Shown here piece by piece: positions 1 through 12,120 of a DNA stretch of 64,000 bases. Position numbers and translations under genes: made by a program. Source of the DNA: Apium graveolens (lineage: Eukaryota; Streptophyta; Magnoliopsida; Apiales; Apiaceae); contig NC_133648.1 in NCBI RefSeq assembly GCF_009905375.1, forward strand, positions 26,579,376 to 26,643,375. The letters run 5' to 3'. The notes beneath the pieces are model-generated. The model was not told the origin of the DNA. It was given only the letters and a program-made list of their open reading frames with translations, and searched no databases. Every line of letters begins with the position of its first letter. The stretch's first letter is position 1.

Positions 1-844
1 TAATACAGGCTCCTGGACATCATTTTAAACAATTTAGTGCAAAGGATGCAGGGAAAAAAGTTGCAATAATAATTTACAGTACGCTAATAACAAATCAATT
101 CAATGCTGAAAGAAGAGAATAAAAGAGGAGCTTCTAACCAAGGCATGCGCCTTCTTAAGAATCCAAATTCAGCCTCATTAATCGCCTAGAATTCATCACA
201 TAAAAGCATAGATGCCAAGTATCCCAGACCACCTTTTAGGTTCATCTTACAGTTGAAATGTTTAATGTAGACCACATACTCTGAGTGGAATAAGTCGTGA
301 AGACAAGATGAAGGAGAACAAGTGATGATGTCCATAAGGGCTGATTGATGCTCCGATGCCCTAGTATTTGATGATTAGATATGTAAAACAAAGGGCCCAC
401 ATTCAAAGCTTGTGCCTTGCGGATAGGCATGCCATTGATGACACTAGGTGGGACAAATTTCAGTTTGAACTTTATGAGGAACTACAGACATAGATGATTT
501 CAGAAAGAAAAGGGGGAAGGACATGTGAAGTGAAGGGAAAAGAACAATGATGCACTCAGCTTAAGCATATTACCATACATGGTGCTAAATTTAACATCTC
601 ATTTTTAAAAATATGCTACTACTTTTTCTACGTGGGAGTTTTCTTTCTTTTAGACCTGAGTTCTTAGTTATAGATGAAGCATGACAGTATGGACACCCAA
701 ATAAATTATAATTAGTTAGGCAATGGGCATCACCTTTAATGTTAAAACACAAAATGAAATCCTAATTAAAAGATGAAGAGAAACAATAAGATGAAATCCA
801 AAAATGTAGTTCCATGACATTGCAAACGTAAAGATATTCCATAC
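1..844. other. Intron of the PP2A B' gene (3' part beyond window)
   Basis: This stretch lies downstream, in minus-strand reading, of a clear splice donor at 844/843. B56-family proteins continue for roughly a further 110-120 residues after this point, but I could not find that sequence on the minus strand here. The stretch is therefore best read as intron, with the last coding exon off the left edge. I see no other gene or repeat in it. Confidence 0.55.
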
Positions 845-1975
845 CTGGAAATTTGGGCTAGTGAGGCAACGTGAAATCTGTCTAAAAAGTGGAATCATAC
901 AGCGCTGAAACTCAGAAGACTGTGTTACCTCCAAAACTTCTTCCAGTTCACCAAGGAAAAGAAGTTCTTTCCCACAATTAGTGACTGGCCAGTATCTCAA
1001 TATACCACGAATAACAGTATCAGACAACTTGAAATCTTTCTCAACAAACTGGATGATGCAATAAGACAATTGTTGATGATATGACGAGACTGATTTAGGC
1101 TTGTGGAGTGGAATAAGAGCTCGGACAAGGAACAACTTATGTTCTTCTTTCATTGGAAGTGCAAATCCATTTATTATACTACCAAGAATCTCCAACAACT
1201 CACCAATCCCGCTGTGCCTCTCTGTTTCAAATATAAATCGATAAAAGATATTATTTATTGCCTTCCTTATACAGGGGCGATGAACCATGAACTTTCCATA
1301 AACACGATGGAGTACCGTTTTTAAATACTCGCGTTCTCGTGGATCCTCTGAATCAAATAAATCAAGTAACTTTAAAACAAACGAATGATCTAAATATCGC
1401 TTTGCAACTTTAGTATCTGTATCTGATGAAACCACATATCTGAGAAGTAACTCATACACCATCTGCAAATGAGGCCAAGAGGGCTCCAAGTACATATCAT
1501 CGTCATCCCCGTCTCCAGCCGTACTGCCCGTATTCTCATGTGACGAAGGGGGCAAACACCTGAAAAGATTAACTGAGATCATCTTAATCATTTCCTCCTG
1601 TATAATCTCATTCATCTTCCAAGAACCAGATTGCACTAAATCAACAAGCTCGGAAAGTGTTTGCCTCTTAATCTCCTTCTCACGCGCATTCTTCATCGCT
1701 TCTGAGAAATCAAAACTGACACAACAAAGCTGAAGCTTCTTAATAAACAAAACATGACGATCTGCTACAGGGACTTCCTTTAACGCGGGTAAAATCTCAA
1801 CGACACCCGAATTAGGTACAGTTATTTGATGTATGGCAGCTGGCGACCCAATTGAAGCTCGAGAAGCATGGTTCACAGTAACTGATGGCGCAACATCTGG
1901 ATTTGCATTCGGGGGTTCGATAAGTTCCTGCTTCGAACCCTTCTTCTGTCCCCGTTTTATTATCTTATTAAACAT
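845..1975 (-). CDS. PP2A 57-kDa regulatory subunit B' (B56 family, alpha/beta type), first coding exon, partial
   Basis: This is the regulatory B' (B56) subunit of protein phosphatase 2A, which docks on the A/C core enzyme and selects substrates. The exon encodes 377 residues from ATG at 1975 to the donor CAG|GTATGG at 845/844 (phase 0). The N-terminus [15 protein letters not shown] resembles plant B' alpha/beta isoforms. A variable acidic and Ser-rich stretch is followed by the B56 HEAT-like core, with hallmark stretches [54 protein letters not shown] and [20 protein letters not shown]. The frame reads ten or so nonsense residues into the intron after CLTSPNFQ, which confirms the donor. No internal stop or frameshift is seen, so the gene looks functional. 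The C-terminal part, expected to begin with a V-A-E-R-A-like sequence, is off the window. Confidence 0.93.
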
Positions 1976-1986
1976 AACTCAAACTT

Positions 1987-2536
1987 CTAATGTACCCAAA
2001 TCATCAAACCTAATAATCTTCACCTGTTCATCTCATTTAGCCATTTTCATCGAACATTAGCTAACCCTACAAAACAAAAAAGCCTAATCACTTCACAAAT
2101 CATCACTAAGCTCTAAAAAACACATCTTTAAGCCAACCACGCCAAAAATGTTGGAATAACTTTAGATTAGCTGATACCCCAAATCGAATCACACCCCGGA
2201 AAACATTATACTTAAATCAAGAACTTAATTTAAAACACTTTCCACACACACAACACACATATATACATATGTAAGAAACTCACATAAAGAAATGATACAT
2301 AAAAATGAAATCTTGCAACCCAGAAATAAACAGTGACTAAATCAAGAACTTAATTTGAAACACTATACCCATAAACACACAAATATACATACATGAAAAA
2401 CACTAAAATAAAGAGAATGATACAAAAGATGAAATCTTGCAACCAAGAAATGAATAGTGAGTGAATCAAGAACTTGATTTGGAACAGTATAAACACATAT
2501 ACATACAAATAAATTGTGAAATTAAAGGAAAGGTAC
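1987..2536 (-). other. 5'UTR intron of the PP2A B' gene
   Basis: On the minus strand a strong donor (CAG|GTACCT) sits at 2537/2536. A plausible acceptor (TTAG, exon starting at about 1983-1986) lies just upstream of the start codon. A leader intron directly before the ATG is common in this family, but transcript data would be needed to fix the acceptor. The intron contains a degenerate tandem repeat, listed separately. Confidence 0.5.
2211..2536. repeat. Degenerate ~123-bp tandem repeat, about 2.7 copies
   Basis: Three copies of a unit starting with AATCAAGAACTT begin near 2216, 2339 and 2463, giving a period of 123-124 bp. The unit also carries a CA-rich stretch, then GATACA, GAAATCTTGCAACC and an AGAAAT-type end. 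The last copy is cut off close to the splice donor of the PP2A leader intron. The copies differ by substitutions and small indels, so the array is not recent. Confidence 0.75.
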
Positions 2537-2537
2537 C

Positions 2538-2998
2538 TGATTTATTTATATGATGGAAATGAGAGAAGGGCAGAGAGATCCATAGGCCCAAAATATTTGG
2601 TGGTTAATACAAGTGAAGAAGAATGATAAATGAAGAGAATAACATGAGAAAAAAGGGGGCTGATGATGAGGATATTTGTGATGCTTTTGTTTTGTGTAAC
2701 TAATACTACTTTATCCAATCAAAAACAACCAAATGGCATGTGTTTCTTCTCCATATTTAAAGACTTAAAGCTCCACGTGTAATTGATTTTCTAAATTATC
2801 CAAAAAAAAACTTATATCATATGATAGATTTCTTTTTCTTTTGTTAAAAATTTTCTTTTCGAGGAAAATTATAAGAAAAAGAAAATTTTCAAACTCGACT
2901 AGATTCGGTTACACCATTAGACGAGTATTACGAAAGGTTTAAACAACCAGAATTCATAAAAAATGGTGAACTTGGTAGTTGCCCCGAGGCTGGTAAAT
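2538..2998. other. 5' leader exon and promoter region of the PP2A gene; intergenic spacer to SPD1
   Basis: This region separates the PP2A B' gene from the 3' end of the SPD1-like gene; both are on the minus strand. The leader exon begins at 2537 and runs rightward for an unknown length. I see no open frame or repeat with an assignable identity. The AATAAA (minus strand) at 2999-3004 marks a likely poly(A) signal of the SPD1-like gene. Confidence 0.4.
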
Positions 2999-3292
2999 TT
3001 TATTCATGGAGTATCAACTCCTTTTGATCAGTTTCAAAGCTTTATCTGCAGAACAGTGTCCTGACAAATGTTGAATTATAAGGTTACATCATATATATAA
3101 TATATACCACATCAAAACATGACCTTGAAACATATTTACAAGAAGCTCAAGAGAGCTCATGACATTACATTATGAAGACATAAACAACACTGTTGTATAT
3201 ACATTGATAATATACAATATACAAGACTGTACATTTAATAAGAATTGCTTCATCAACTAAATATTGAAGAAGTTGGTAATGAACATGTGAAG

Positions 3293-6200
3293 TTATTCCG
3301 GAAGAAGGGGTAGCTGAGGAACCCCAGTTCCAACACCGTTATTAGGGACTGCTTGAATGCTAAAACCTTCTTGTAAACTTGCACTACGTTTAGAGTTATT
3401 CGCAGAAGCTTTTTTGTTCAACTTATGAGGAAGAATTTGCATTCTTGGATTCATCTCAGTACCTGTATTCTCCACTGCTAGCTGATAGCTTTCGACAAGC
3501 TCAAGTTGGAGCGCAAAAATCTCTGAGCGTCTAGGAAGAAGTTCTACGGGCTCACCTCCAGGAATCACTATATACTCTATCGCAAGACGTACCTCCTGTG
3601 CAAACAAGAAGCAAAAAAAATGACCAATCAATCCATTAATACCATTAGGAATAAATTCTTAGATGTGTAAATAATTCAACAGATGTTTGCTGCTAAATAT
3701 GTCCAAACAGAAAACCATATATGTATGTATGTATCTATGTATGTTCTGGTCATTCAAAATGTTACGAGTTCCCTCTTTGAGGAAATATGACTACCAAATT
3801 GCCTCTTTTTTTAAAAAATAATTGAGTAGCTACATCTAATTATTATGGGGCATAGGGAGGTTTTTTTTTGGGGGGGGGGGGGAGGGGGCGCAACCAACTA
3901 CTTCGGAGCCTTCTGAATAAAATTGTAGTGTCAGGTGTATTTACCTCGCATTTCATATACAACCTTTATGTTTTGTTAAATAGGAATATGGGCTGACTAC
4001 ATCTCATAGCATAGCATAGCAATTGTCGAGTGTCGATGTAAGTCAAGGTGTTTTGTACAATCACTTTATTGAACTATATTTATTTGAAAAAGCAAGTGTC
4101 ACTTGGTCACTAAATCTAGTCTTGTTGGGAATCTGATATTCAGTAGTACCACTTCTAAAGGAGTAAAGCACTTAGTTATCCGACGATTGAATTATTTGAA
4201 GTACAGAGATGATGACACAAAAAATAGAATCAGATATATAACTTCCAACATGTAATAATTAGTGCAACCAAACACAGACTACAAAACATCAGAGTTGACT
4301 CCATGAAGTTGCACTGGTTCATGACTGCCTCCAGTTATACTTATTCTATGTTTTGTGTTACCTATACTTATCAAATTCACGCATCACAATGATTATACTA
4401 AATATGACGATTTTCAATAATATTACAAGAGAATATGAGCTGACCTCCAAGGCATCAATCTCCTCTAGTGATGGTTTTCTTTTTGGTGCATCGTCTTCAA
4501 TTTCAATGTCTGATGAACTTTTAATAGGTTGCTTTGATTTGGCAACACAGGAAAACTTATCCAGAATCATGCGGATAGCCTTGACCAATTGTGACATGTT
4601 ACTTGACTGCATATTTAGACAAACATGGATCAGGTTGAAAGTGAGATAAACAAAGTAATAGTTTGCATGTCAAGAGAATCTTAAATCAAACTGAGAGTGA
4701 GATAAACAAAATCATTGTTTAACCAACTAAAAAACTGTTTTGCCACTTGCCAGGATACCTTAATAACAAATACAGGCAACTTTTGAAATTTAGCTACACT
4801 GCGGATCCAAGGATTCTGTTTCAGTTCAGAACTAGTTGCTAGAAGGGCATCTGCCAGGCCAATGTCCTCTGTGACATATATTTCATCCTCTAGTCCCATC
4901 ACTGCTGCTACCTGTTGTAGCTCAGCTTCCAGGATCTAAAAAACAAATACGAAATTTAGTCACTTTTTCATAGGGTTCAAATTTAAGTAAAAAGAAGCAG
5001 ACTCCAGTATTTGACCTTTAGTCTTACTTATAACAATTGCTAGTTTACAGCCCGCGCAAAGCACGGGTTACTCAATGTTTTATTTTTTTAAAATAATTTT
5101 TAATAATTAATGTTTTTTAGTCTTTTATAAATATATAAAATAGAATGTAATAGTTGGTGGTTGATGGGATATTACATTTATTTATTATTTTAAAATTAAT
5201 ACGTTATTCACATTTCATGATTTCAACATCACATAAAATGTAAATAAATGTAAAATGCCATTAACCACCTACTATTACATTCTACATTAAATCTTTAAAA
5301 GACTTAAAAAGAAATTAATTATCTAAAATTATTAAAATAATAAAACATTTGAAAGTAACCAGTGTGATTTGTAACGGTTATTATAAGCTAGTATAATATT
5401 TGTTTGTGTATATAAAGATGTACGAGTATATAAGCAAACATATCTTTTCATCTGCTTTAAACTCTGAAGTACGAAAACAATAAATGTATTGGTTACTTAC
5501 CTTATAAGTATACACATACACAGGGGAGCTCCTCTTGCGCACTGCCTTAGAGCTTGGTTCTACAAATCCAGAAAAATCTTCTTCCCCATCGGATTCTGTT
5601 TCCTGTCTTTTTACGTTGTTAACAAAGCCAGACTCTAGACGACTGAGTTCTGGTGTTGAAGTAAATTGCAAATACTTATTACTAGCTTCAGCATCCATGT
5701 GACGTATCTCAAACAGAGGGGATTTTCCTGGTGATGCACATTACAGTCAATAACTGTACGATAAATCTTCAATTTTAATCAAGTAAAACAAGCGAACAAC
5801 CAAAATATATATTTTGGTAAATCAAACATACAGAACACCTTTAAGTAAGGCATCTACTGTTTCGTCTAATCTGTGATGAACACGACATTCAGTTCTAGAT
5901 ATCATTTCAACAGCACATGTAAATGTAGGAGGCCCTTTCCTCTCAAGAATTGTTTTCTGCACCTTCCTTTTTCTCGCCTCCTCGTCTCCAAGGGTGACAC
6001 TCTGTATCCACATGTAATGAAACAGTAATAGCATTAAAAAAACGCAATATCTATCATCCAAGCTGGCTTGATTTAAGAAGGTTGTAGCCACACAAGAGAA
6101 TGAGGAATAGCTTTCATATCTACTATACCGTTAACCCATGTATCTTTATATCTGCTTCTTCATCTTCAATTTTTTTTTCTTTCTAGTTATTCCTAAACAG

Positions 6201-9200
6201 ACTAATAATAGACTCCAAAGTTTGTCAGAAAGGTATGGACCAACAAGAAGGAGCTACGCTATGCTCACCTCTATGCCTCCTACAAGAATCTGAAGAGAGG
6301 GATTTTTCATTATATTATCTATAGTCATTCCATGTGCAGTTCCAACAAGTTGAACTCCTCTCTGCGATATTGTACTAGCTGCCAATGCTTCAAGCTCGGT
6401 TCCAATTTCATCAATTATGATGGTTTGAGGGGTATGGTTTTCAACAGCCTCAATCATCACCTGCTCAGTAATTAAACAAGTGAACAGATCAGAATTACAA
6501 ATCCATATCTCACCCATTGCAAAAATAAATCAAATGAGCTTCAACACTCACATTGTGTTGCATATTGACATTTGGAACTTGCATCCTTCTCGCACGGCCT
6601 ATTCCAGAATGAGGAACATCTCCATCACCTCCAATCTCATTTGATGTGTCTATTATAACTACTCTTTTCTTCCGCTCATCTGCGAGCATTCTGGCGATTT
6701 CTCTGCAGAAACAAAATCTCATCAGATATACACATTGTTTTTTAAGGAAATGTAAATAGACCAAATATCCCCAAAATTACTTGGAAGATAAAAAAATTCA
6801 CTTGTAGATCTGATTAAGTTCCTACTTCATATTTGAACATAGACACTTTCCAGAAGTCTTAATTTAAAAAAAGGAAAATATGAAAAGTATCTGAGATGAT
6901 TAGGCATGTTTCTTTATATGCAACGACATAAATGCAAGTAAAAAACAAAATATGTTGAGTACGGAATCAGACCACCAGAAAGAAAAAACAAATATGATAT
7001 TTTTACAATGTAACATGTACTTGGATTTTGGTAAATCTATATAACTAAAATACTTTTAAATTGTAAAATATTATATATTAAAAACTTTCATGTACACAAA
7101 AAGAACAAATTTTTCATTACTTTACAAATTTGCTTATATGTACTATCTATACTATATACTATATGATTAAACCCGAAATATTAAAAGTTTGGTAGTCGGT
7201 CGGTTCCGTACCTCTTTTTGGTACTTGTGCTTCAATACTTATTTTACTACCTTGGCAAAATATAATTAAAAAAAAAATCTTTAGGCCCTTGTTTAAACCT
7301 ATTGCAACAAGTCTAACTCTAATTAAAAACCTACAGTAATTAACTATTTAAACACATCTTTAAGGCTTAATGGGGTTAGTTATTATAGAAAATCCATTAT
7401 AATTGAAATTATAATATATATATATATATTTGATATAAAGAAATGAAAAAATCAAATATTTACAAAAGTAACAGGTGTATCGCAAGGGATATGAGCTAGT
7501 ATTATATTGCATGTGTTACTAACTAATCTTTTATGCTTAGGGCTTGAACTTCTTCTTACACCTTCCCAGAATTCGACTTATCTCAAGAACATAAAATTCA
7601 TTGGGATGGTTTGAAAGGACACAAAGTCAAAATTAAGGACATCTTGGAATCAATTAGATTTAAGCAGGACAATGTTGCTTGGTTTCAAGCAGTTTGGCCT
7701 TCATTACGTGTTGAAAGGTATGCTTTCCACATTTAGGTTCTTTGACAGACTGCCCACTTCGGTCAGATTATCTCGCATTGGTATTGCTATGGATATACAG
7801 AGTTTTTTTGTATGACAGTCTTAGAGACCACGGATCACTTGTTCCTGAAACTGCACATACTCCAGATTTTTTTTGCAAGTCCTCATGTCGCATATTTATG
7901 TTCAACTTTTAGAAACTTCGACTTGGATTGAATTGCTGTCACATCTTTAATATATTTATAGTGATCAGTCTAGAGTGGCAGTTCTGATTGCCCAAGTGTT
8001 TGTTATCGTATCTGGAGAGAAAGAAACGCTAGGAAACATAATAAGAAGTATTTCAACCCTCTAAAACTATGTCATGGTATCTAGTATCATCGTGGACATA
8101 AAGTCTTTGTTGCATTCTTCTAGGAGGCTCAGTCAAAGAAGATTAACGCCTACTCTATAACCAGTTGGTTTATCTAAATTATTTCCCTTGTATTGCTTAG
8201 TTTTATCTAAGTTAGAGTATGCCTTCTAAGTTCAATCTGGCTTTATGATTGATTTTAGATAGTTTTCTCTGTGGCTGCCATAGAGCTCAGGCTAGGCCTC
8301 CTTTCTTCTTTGTTTCTTTATACATTCAGTTTAGCGGAAAAAAAAAGAACTAATCTTTCGTGCATATACATACACATAGCTTTAATTCAACTAAACGTGA
8401 TATAATACATATTATGATTCATCTTGTCATACTCTTATTTCAGAAAAAATATAATGTCAAGTATAAGGCTTCAGAACCTATCCACTCAGTAAAAGTTTAA
8501 TTAAATTCAAATACGTTCTTGTATCATATAAACTCAGCAGCAAATGGACATAAAGTAATTTGACTAGACATAGTGCAAATTAACTTAAAACTTCATGTTG
8601 TACATACCCAAAAACGTGACTCCTCTGTACATTAAAAAAATGAGTTAACGATTTAATATTTAATGTTTGAGAAATTCAATGGGAAACATTAACAAGATGA
8701 AAAATGTATTATACCTGATCAAGGTTGTTTTGCCAACTCCAGGAGGTCCTATAACCAAGATGGAACCACCTCCTTCAATCAAGTCTCGTATAATTTCAGC
8801 ACTTCCAGAAACAGCTCGACCTACTCGGCAGGTGAGGCCTATGATTTGCATTTTACGGTTTCGAATTGCACTTATACGATGTAAAGAATTATTAATTCCA
8901 GACCGATTATCATCTGAGAAGTCACCAACCTACATCAAAGGCAAGAAACCTTAAAAAATTATCCACAAACATCTGCTTCACAGTTTACATGACTAATATT
9001 AATATAATGATTACATTTTCAAGCTAGAAAAAAGGCTGATAAGCATACAAAATATCTTATCAAATTTGTCTTCACTTTCTAGTTTCTACATTAACCTAGT
9101 TTAGTGCATATCAGTGAAGAAGGAGCCAGGATTTACATCAACTGGATACTATGTAAAAATAAATAAAACATAGCTTCATTTTAAGATTTTACTTTTTAGA

Positions 9201-10183
9201 AAAAAGTACTATATCTTTAGGGATTTTCGAACCAAGATCAAATATACACACATGCTTTTCGATCTGCAGACTTGGGATATACCGTATGAATATGTTAGAT
9301 ATACATTTATCTTTAATGAATTTCAAATTTTCATAAAGGATATAACCTGAAGTCTTTAACAAACTATGTATCTGGATCAACTTCGTGTTACAAAGTTTTT
9401 CTTACTGGCTGAGTTTAATATGCAACATATGTATAGGTCAGATATAAGTTAATTAATACAAAATATTTAAATTTTCAGCCGGGCTTTAGCCCCTTTAGTC
9501 CTAAACTAGCACCACACTCCTGAATAGTATAGAGTTTAATCAGTAGTGTCAAACACACTATATGTTACATAAGCATTAGTATAATGTCTAAATATATATT
9601 GACAATCAAATTGCATATAAAATATTACTAAGCATCCATCAACCCTTTAAGTACACAAATATAAACCATTATCAAAATCATTTTTCAAAACCTTTGAAAT
9701 CGCATGCTCTAAATCTTCTAGCTTCACAGGCTGTTCCGAAATCACCCAATCACCAGACGGGAACCTAGCAAGCGGAACCCTTCCCAAATCCATCACAATC
9801 TCAATCAAATCACCAATTTCTTGATGCCCATAAAGTTCATTTCTCATTCTCAAAGGCACCAATTCAAGAAACAAGTTGAGCTCCGGAACAGACTCTGATC
9901 CCGAAGTAGAAACCGAATTAGAAGAAACTGACACCAACCCATTTCCCGGCGCCGACCAATTATCCCTGGGTCGCCGAATTTCTGGCGATCTGATCGACTC
10001 TACAGGCGAATTAGCCGATGCTACCCTAACATGCCTACCACCTGTTCGACGATTTGCCGCAGAGAAAGATGAGAATTTCGACACAGCATTAAAGTAAGCT
10101 AGAGTTGTAGACGGGATTTGCGTTGCTGAGTGCCATGAATTGTGGAGATCAATGAGTAGAAAATGTGAATTCAAAGCTGACAT
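3293..10183 (-). CDS. SPD1: SPD1/ycf45-type AAA ATPase with R3H domain, plastid-targeted
   Basis: Nine coding exons join in frame: 9692-10183, 8715-8929, 6552-6702, 6269-6460, 5839-6001, 5501-5727, 4759-4935, 4445-4606 and 3293-3595, giving 693 residues. All junctions are GT-AG and phases agree. The N-terminal ~60 residues are Ser-rich and transit-peptide-like. The P-loop ATPase core follows the cyanobacterial/ycf45 pattern: Walker [10 protein letters not shown] (~225-233), Walker B TIIIDE (~299-304), and conserved [20 protein letters not shown] and [14 protein letters not shown]. After a variable acidic segment comes an R3H domain (~594-632, [10 protein letters not shown]...SYQLA), which in this family binds single-stranded nucleic acid. 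Arabidopsis SPD1 is needed for seedling plastid development. I chose the start at 10183; an in-frame ATG at 10366 would add 61 UTR-like residues. A likely poly(A) signal lies at 2999-3004. Introns carry a MITE and a LINE remnant, but the coding sequence is intact. Confidence 0.92.
3857..3888. repeat. Poly-T/poly-G tract
   Basis: A run of T is followed directly by a run of about 14 G, then A and a further G run, inside the last intron of the SPD1-like gene. It is a simple-sequence tract and a likely site of sequencing or length error. Confidence 0.8.
5045..5386. mobile_element. Palindromic MITE in an SPD1 intron
   Basis: The element is almost entirely an imperfect inverted repeat. The left arm (GGTTACTCAATGTTTTATT, later GAATGTAATAGTTGGTGG) pairs with the complement of the right arm along about 160 bp on each side. 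The left end carries CCCGCGCAAAGCACGGG, itself a small palindrome. A 6-bp direct repeat GCTAGT at 5039-5044 and 5387-5392 is a candidate target-site duplication. It sits wholly within the intron between exons 6 and 7, so it leaves the coding sequence untouched. The superfamily is not determined. Confidence 0.7.
7537..8347 (+). mobile_element. 5'-truncated LINE insertion (zf-RVT remnant) antisense in SPD1 intron 2
   Basis: The plus strand encodes broken pieces of the C-terminal end of a plant L1-type ORF2: [20 protein letters not shown], then a cysteine-poor zf-RVT remnant ([23 protein letters not shown]), then [15 protein letters not shown] in another frame. These appear in the order expected for the zinc-binding region of reverse transcriptase. 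The insert ends in an A9 tract at about 8338-8347. A near-perfect duplication flanks it, AACTAATCTTTTATGC at 7521-7536 and AACTAATCTTTCGTGC at 8348-8363 (14 of 16 match), as expected from target-primed reverse transcription. Frameshifts and stops make it non-coding. It lies opposite to the host gene. Confidence 0.85.
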
Positions 10184-11141
10184 TTTGTATGAGTGTTTTG
10201 TTAGAATGTTAGAATGGTGATGAAATTGAGGGATGGAGAGTTTAATGAAGGAAATGAAAGAAGATTCTTGGGTATCTTTGTTGGTACTAGATGAAGAGAG
10301 GGGACCTAGTTGAGTTAAGAAGAGGCCATAGAGACTTGTGCACGTTGGGGAATGCTTATGCACCACACAAATAGTTTGGTCCTCTTGGCGTGTTTGCTAA
10401 GAACTGTAAAACAAGTCAGAAGTAGATTACACCTGCTCAGTATTGCCTAGTAACTATTCTTTGCTTCCATTTCCCAGCTACTAGGAAAGTATAATTGCTG
10501 ACTTGTATAAAGAATATCCCTCATATATTTACAGTTGCCATTGAGATTTTGTCCTGTCGACCAGAGTTGCACAATATGTACGTATACTGCACATGCTTTG
10601 TTGACCAAGGATAATTTGATCTCAGATTTTAAAGTTTGCACATATCAGTTTTCCAAAAAATATAGTCAGGATTTATTATGAAAAATGATTCATTTGAAAT
10701 TAAAGTTCATTTCTAAGCTTATGATTTTAAAATTAACAAATTCCGCATCTTAAATTTTTTAATTCAATTTATATTTAAAATATTATATAATATTAGAAAA
10801 TTTCTAATATTATTTAATTATGAAAATCTAAACTAGTATAATGAAAACATATTTAGGGTGTTTTGCGGAAAATAAACAATATTTAAAAATAAAAAATAGT
10901 TATTTAAATAATTATATAACATTCATTCATGCATTATACAACTACTTCCTTTGCTTCATTTTATTGGCCGAAAGTCAAACCAAAATTAAAAAGAAATAGA
11001 GAAGTATAAAATTAGTTTGTATACGTAATAGTGATAGCCATTAGCCAACGTCATTTACGATTAAAACCTACAGAGTGCTGAATAGCCTGAAAAACCCTGA
11101 TACTTGAGTACAACTTGTTGCGCAAGAATTTGATCATGTAT
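10184..11141. other. 5' flank of the SPD1-like gene; no gene seen
   Basis: This stretch holds the 5'UTR and promoter side of the SPD1-like gene and then AT-rich intergenic DNA up to the palindromic composite. I recognise no coding sequence, RNA gene or repeat with clear ends. Confidence 0.5.
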
Positions 11142-11146
11142 ATTCT

Positions 11147-12101
11147 TGTAATATCCCGTAATTTTTTTTAGAATTCGATTAATAAAAGAATAATAGAATA
11201 AAAGGGATTAAAATTATATAAGGACTAGGATTTGAAATTGGGTTAGACTATTGGGCCTAAAATTTGGATCAGATTCTAATATGGATAACTTGTAGGTTAA
11301 GAAATAGGGTTTTGTATCGTTATAAATACACCATATTCGTATTCCTTGTTTTCATCATTAAAATTCGTAGGACTTTCTCAGCAAAAATCAGCTGTTTTGT
11401 AAAATTCGTAGAAAATTCATCGTAAGTCGGAATTCAGTGATTCTGGACTTTTCGGAGAGGTCTTTTCGTTCTCTACAACTTTCGTGTTTCGTGTTTTTCA
11501 AGATAACATCGTTTAGAGGGTCAAAATCGAGTAGTTTCAGATCTGGTCAGGTTTTTAGGTAAGTTTTCGATCGATCTTACTAGTGTTTTCAAAATTATTT
11601 ATTATGCGTGTATATTTGATTATCAAAATATGGGCTAAGTGATGATATATTTGAAAGTGTTATGTGTTATAGTATACGTATTGTTGTATATATGTTGTGT
11701 CGAGACGATAATTTTGGATCTCTGATTTGTGCCATGGTTTGTGAAAATATCGAATAAGAACTTAGGACCGCAGTCACCGGATTGTAGTGACAGTTTTATG
11801 AAAATTTAGGACCGTTATCACCGGGTTGTAGTGGTTGTGGCATAAATTATGGGTTTTGAATTATTGTTGTTTATGTGCTATGTGTATCGAATAAGAATAA
11901 GAATATGTATCAAAAGTGTTTGTTTCTTATATCGTATCATATTAATTATCGTATTTTTTTAATATGTGTATGTGTTACTTGGCCTACTAGCTGGATCGAT
12001 TATTTTCTTGCTGGGCTTTGTAGCTCACCCCTTTTATATTTCAGGTTTCGGATAAGATTCGAGTTGAAAATCATTGGAGTTCGAGGACTTAGGATTGGAG
12101 T
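11147..12101 (+). repeat. Left arm of LTR palindrome
   Basis: This arm starts with TGTAATATCCCG and reads as a plus-strand LTR with a TATA box near 11321. Similarity to the right arm stops abruptly after AGGATTGGAGT, where an unrelated 19-bp filler leads into the small LTR element. The arm therefore lacks the last ~118 bp of the LTR that the right arm keeps. Confidence 0.88.
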
Positions 12102-12120
12102 TCTCTGCAAAAATTTTTTT

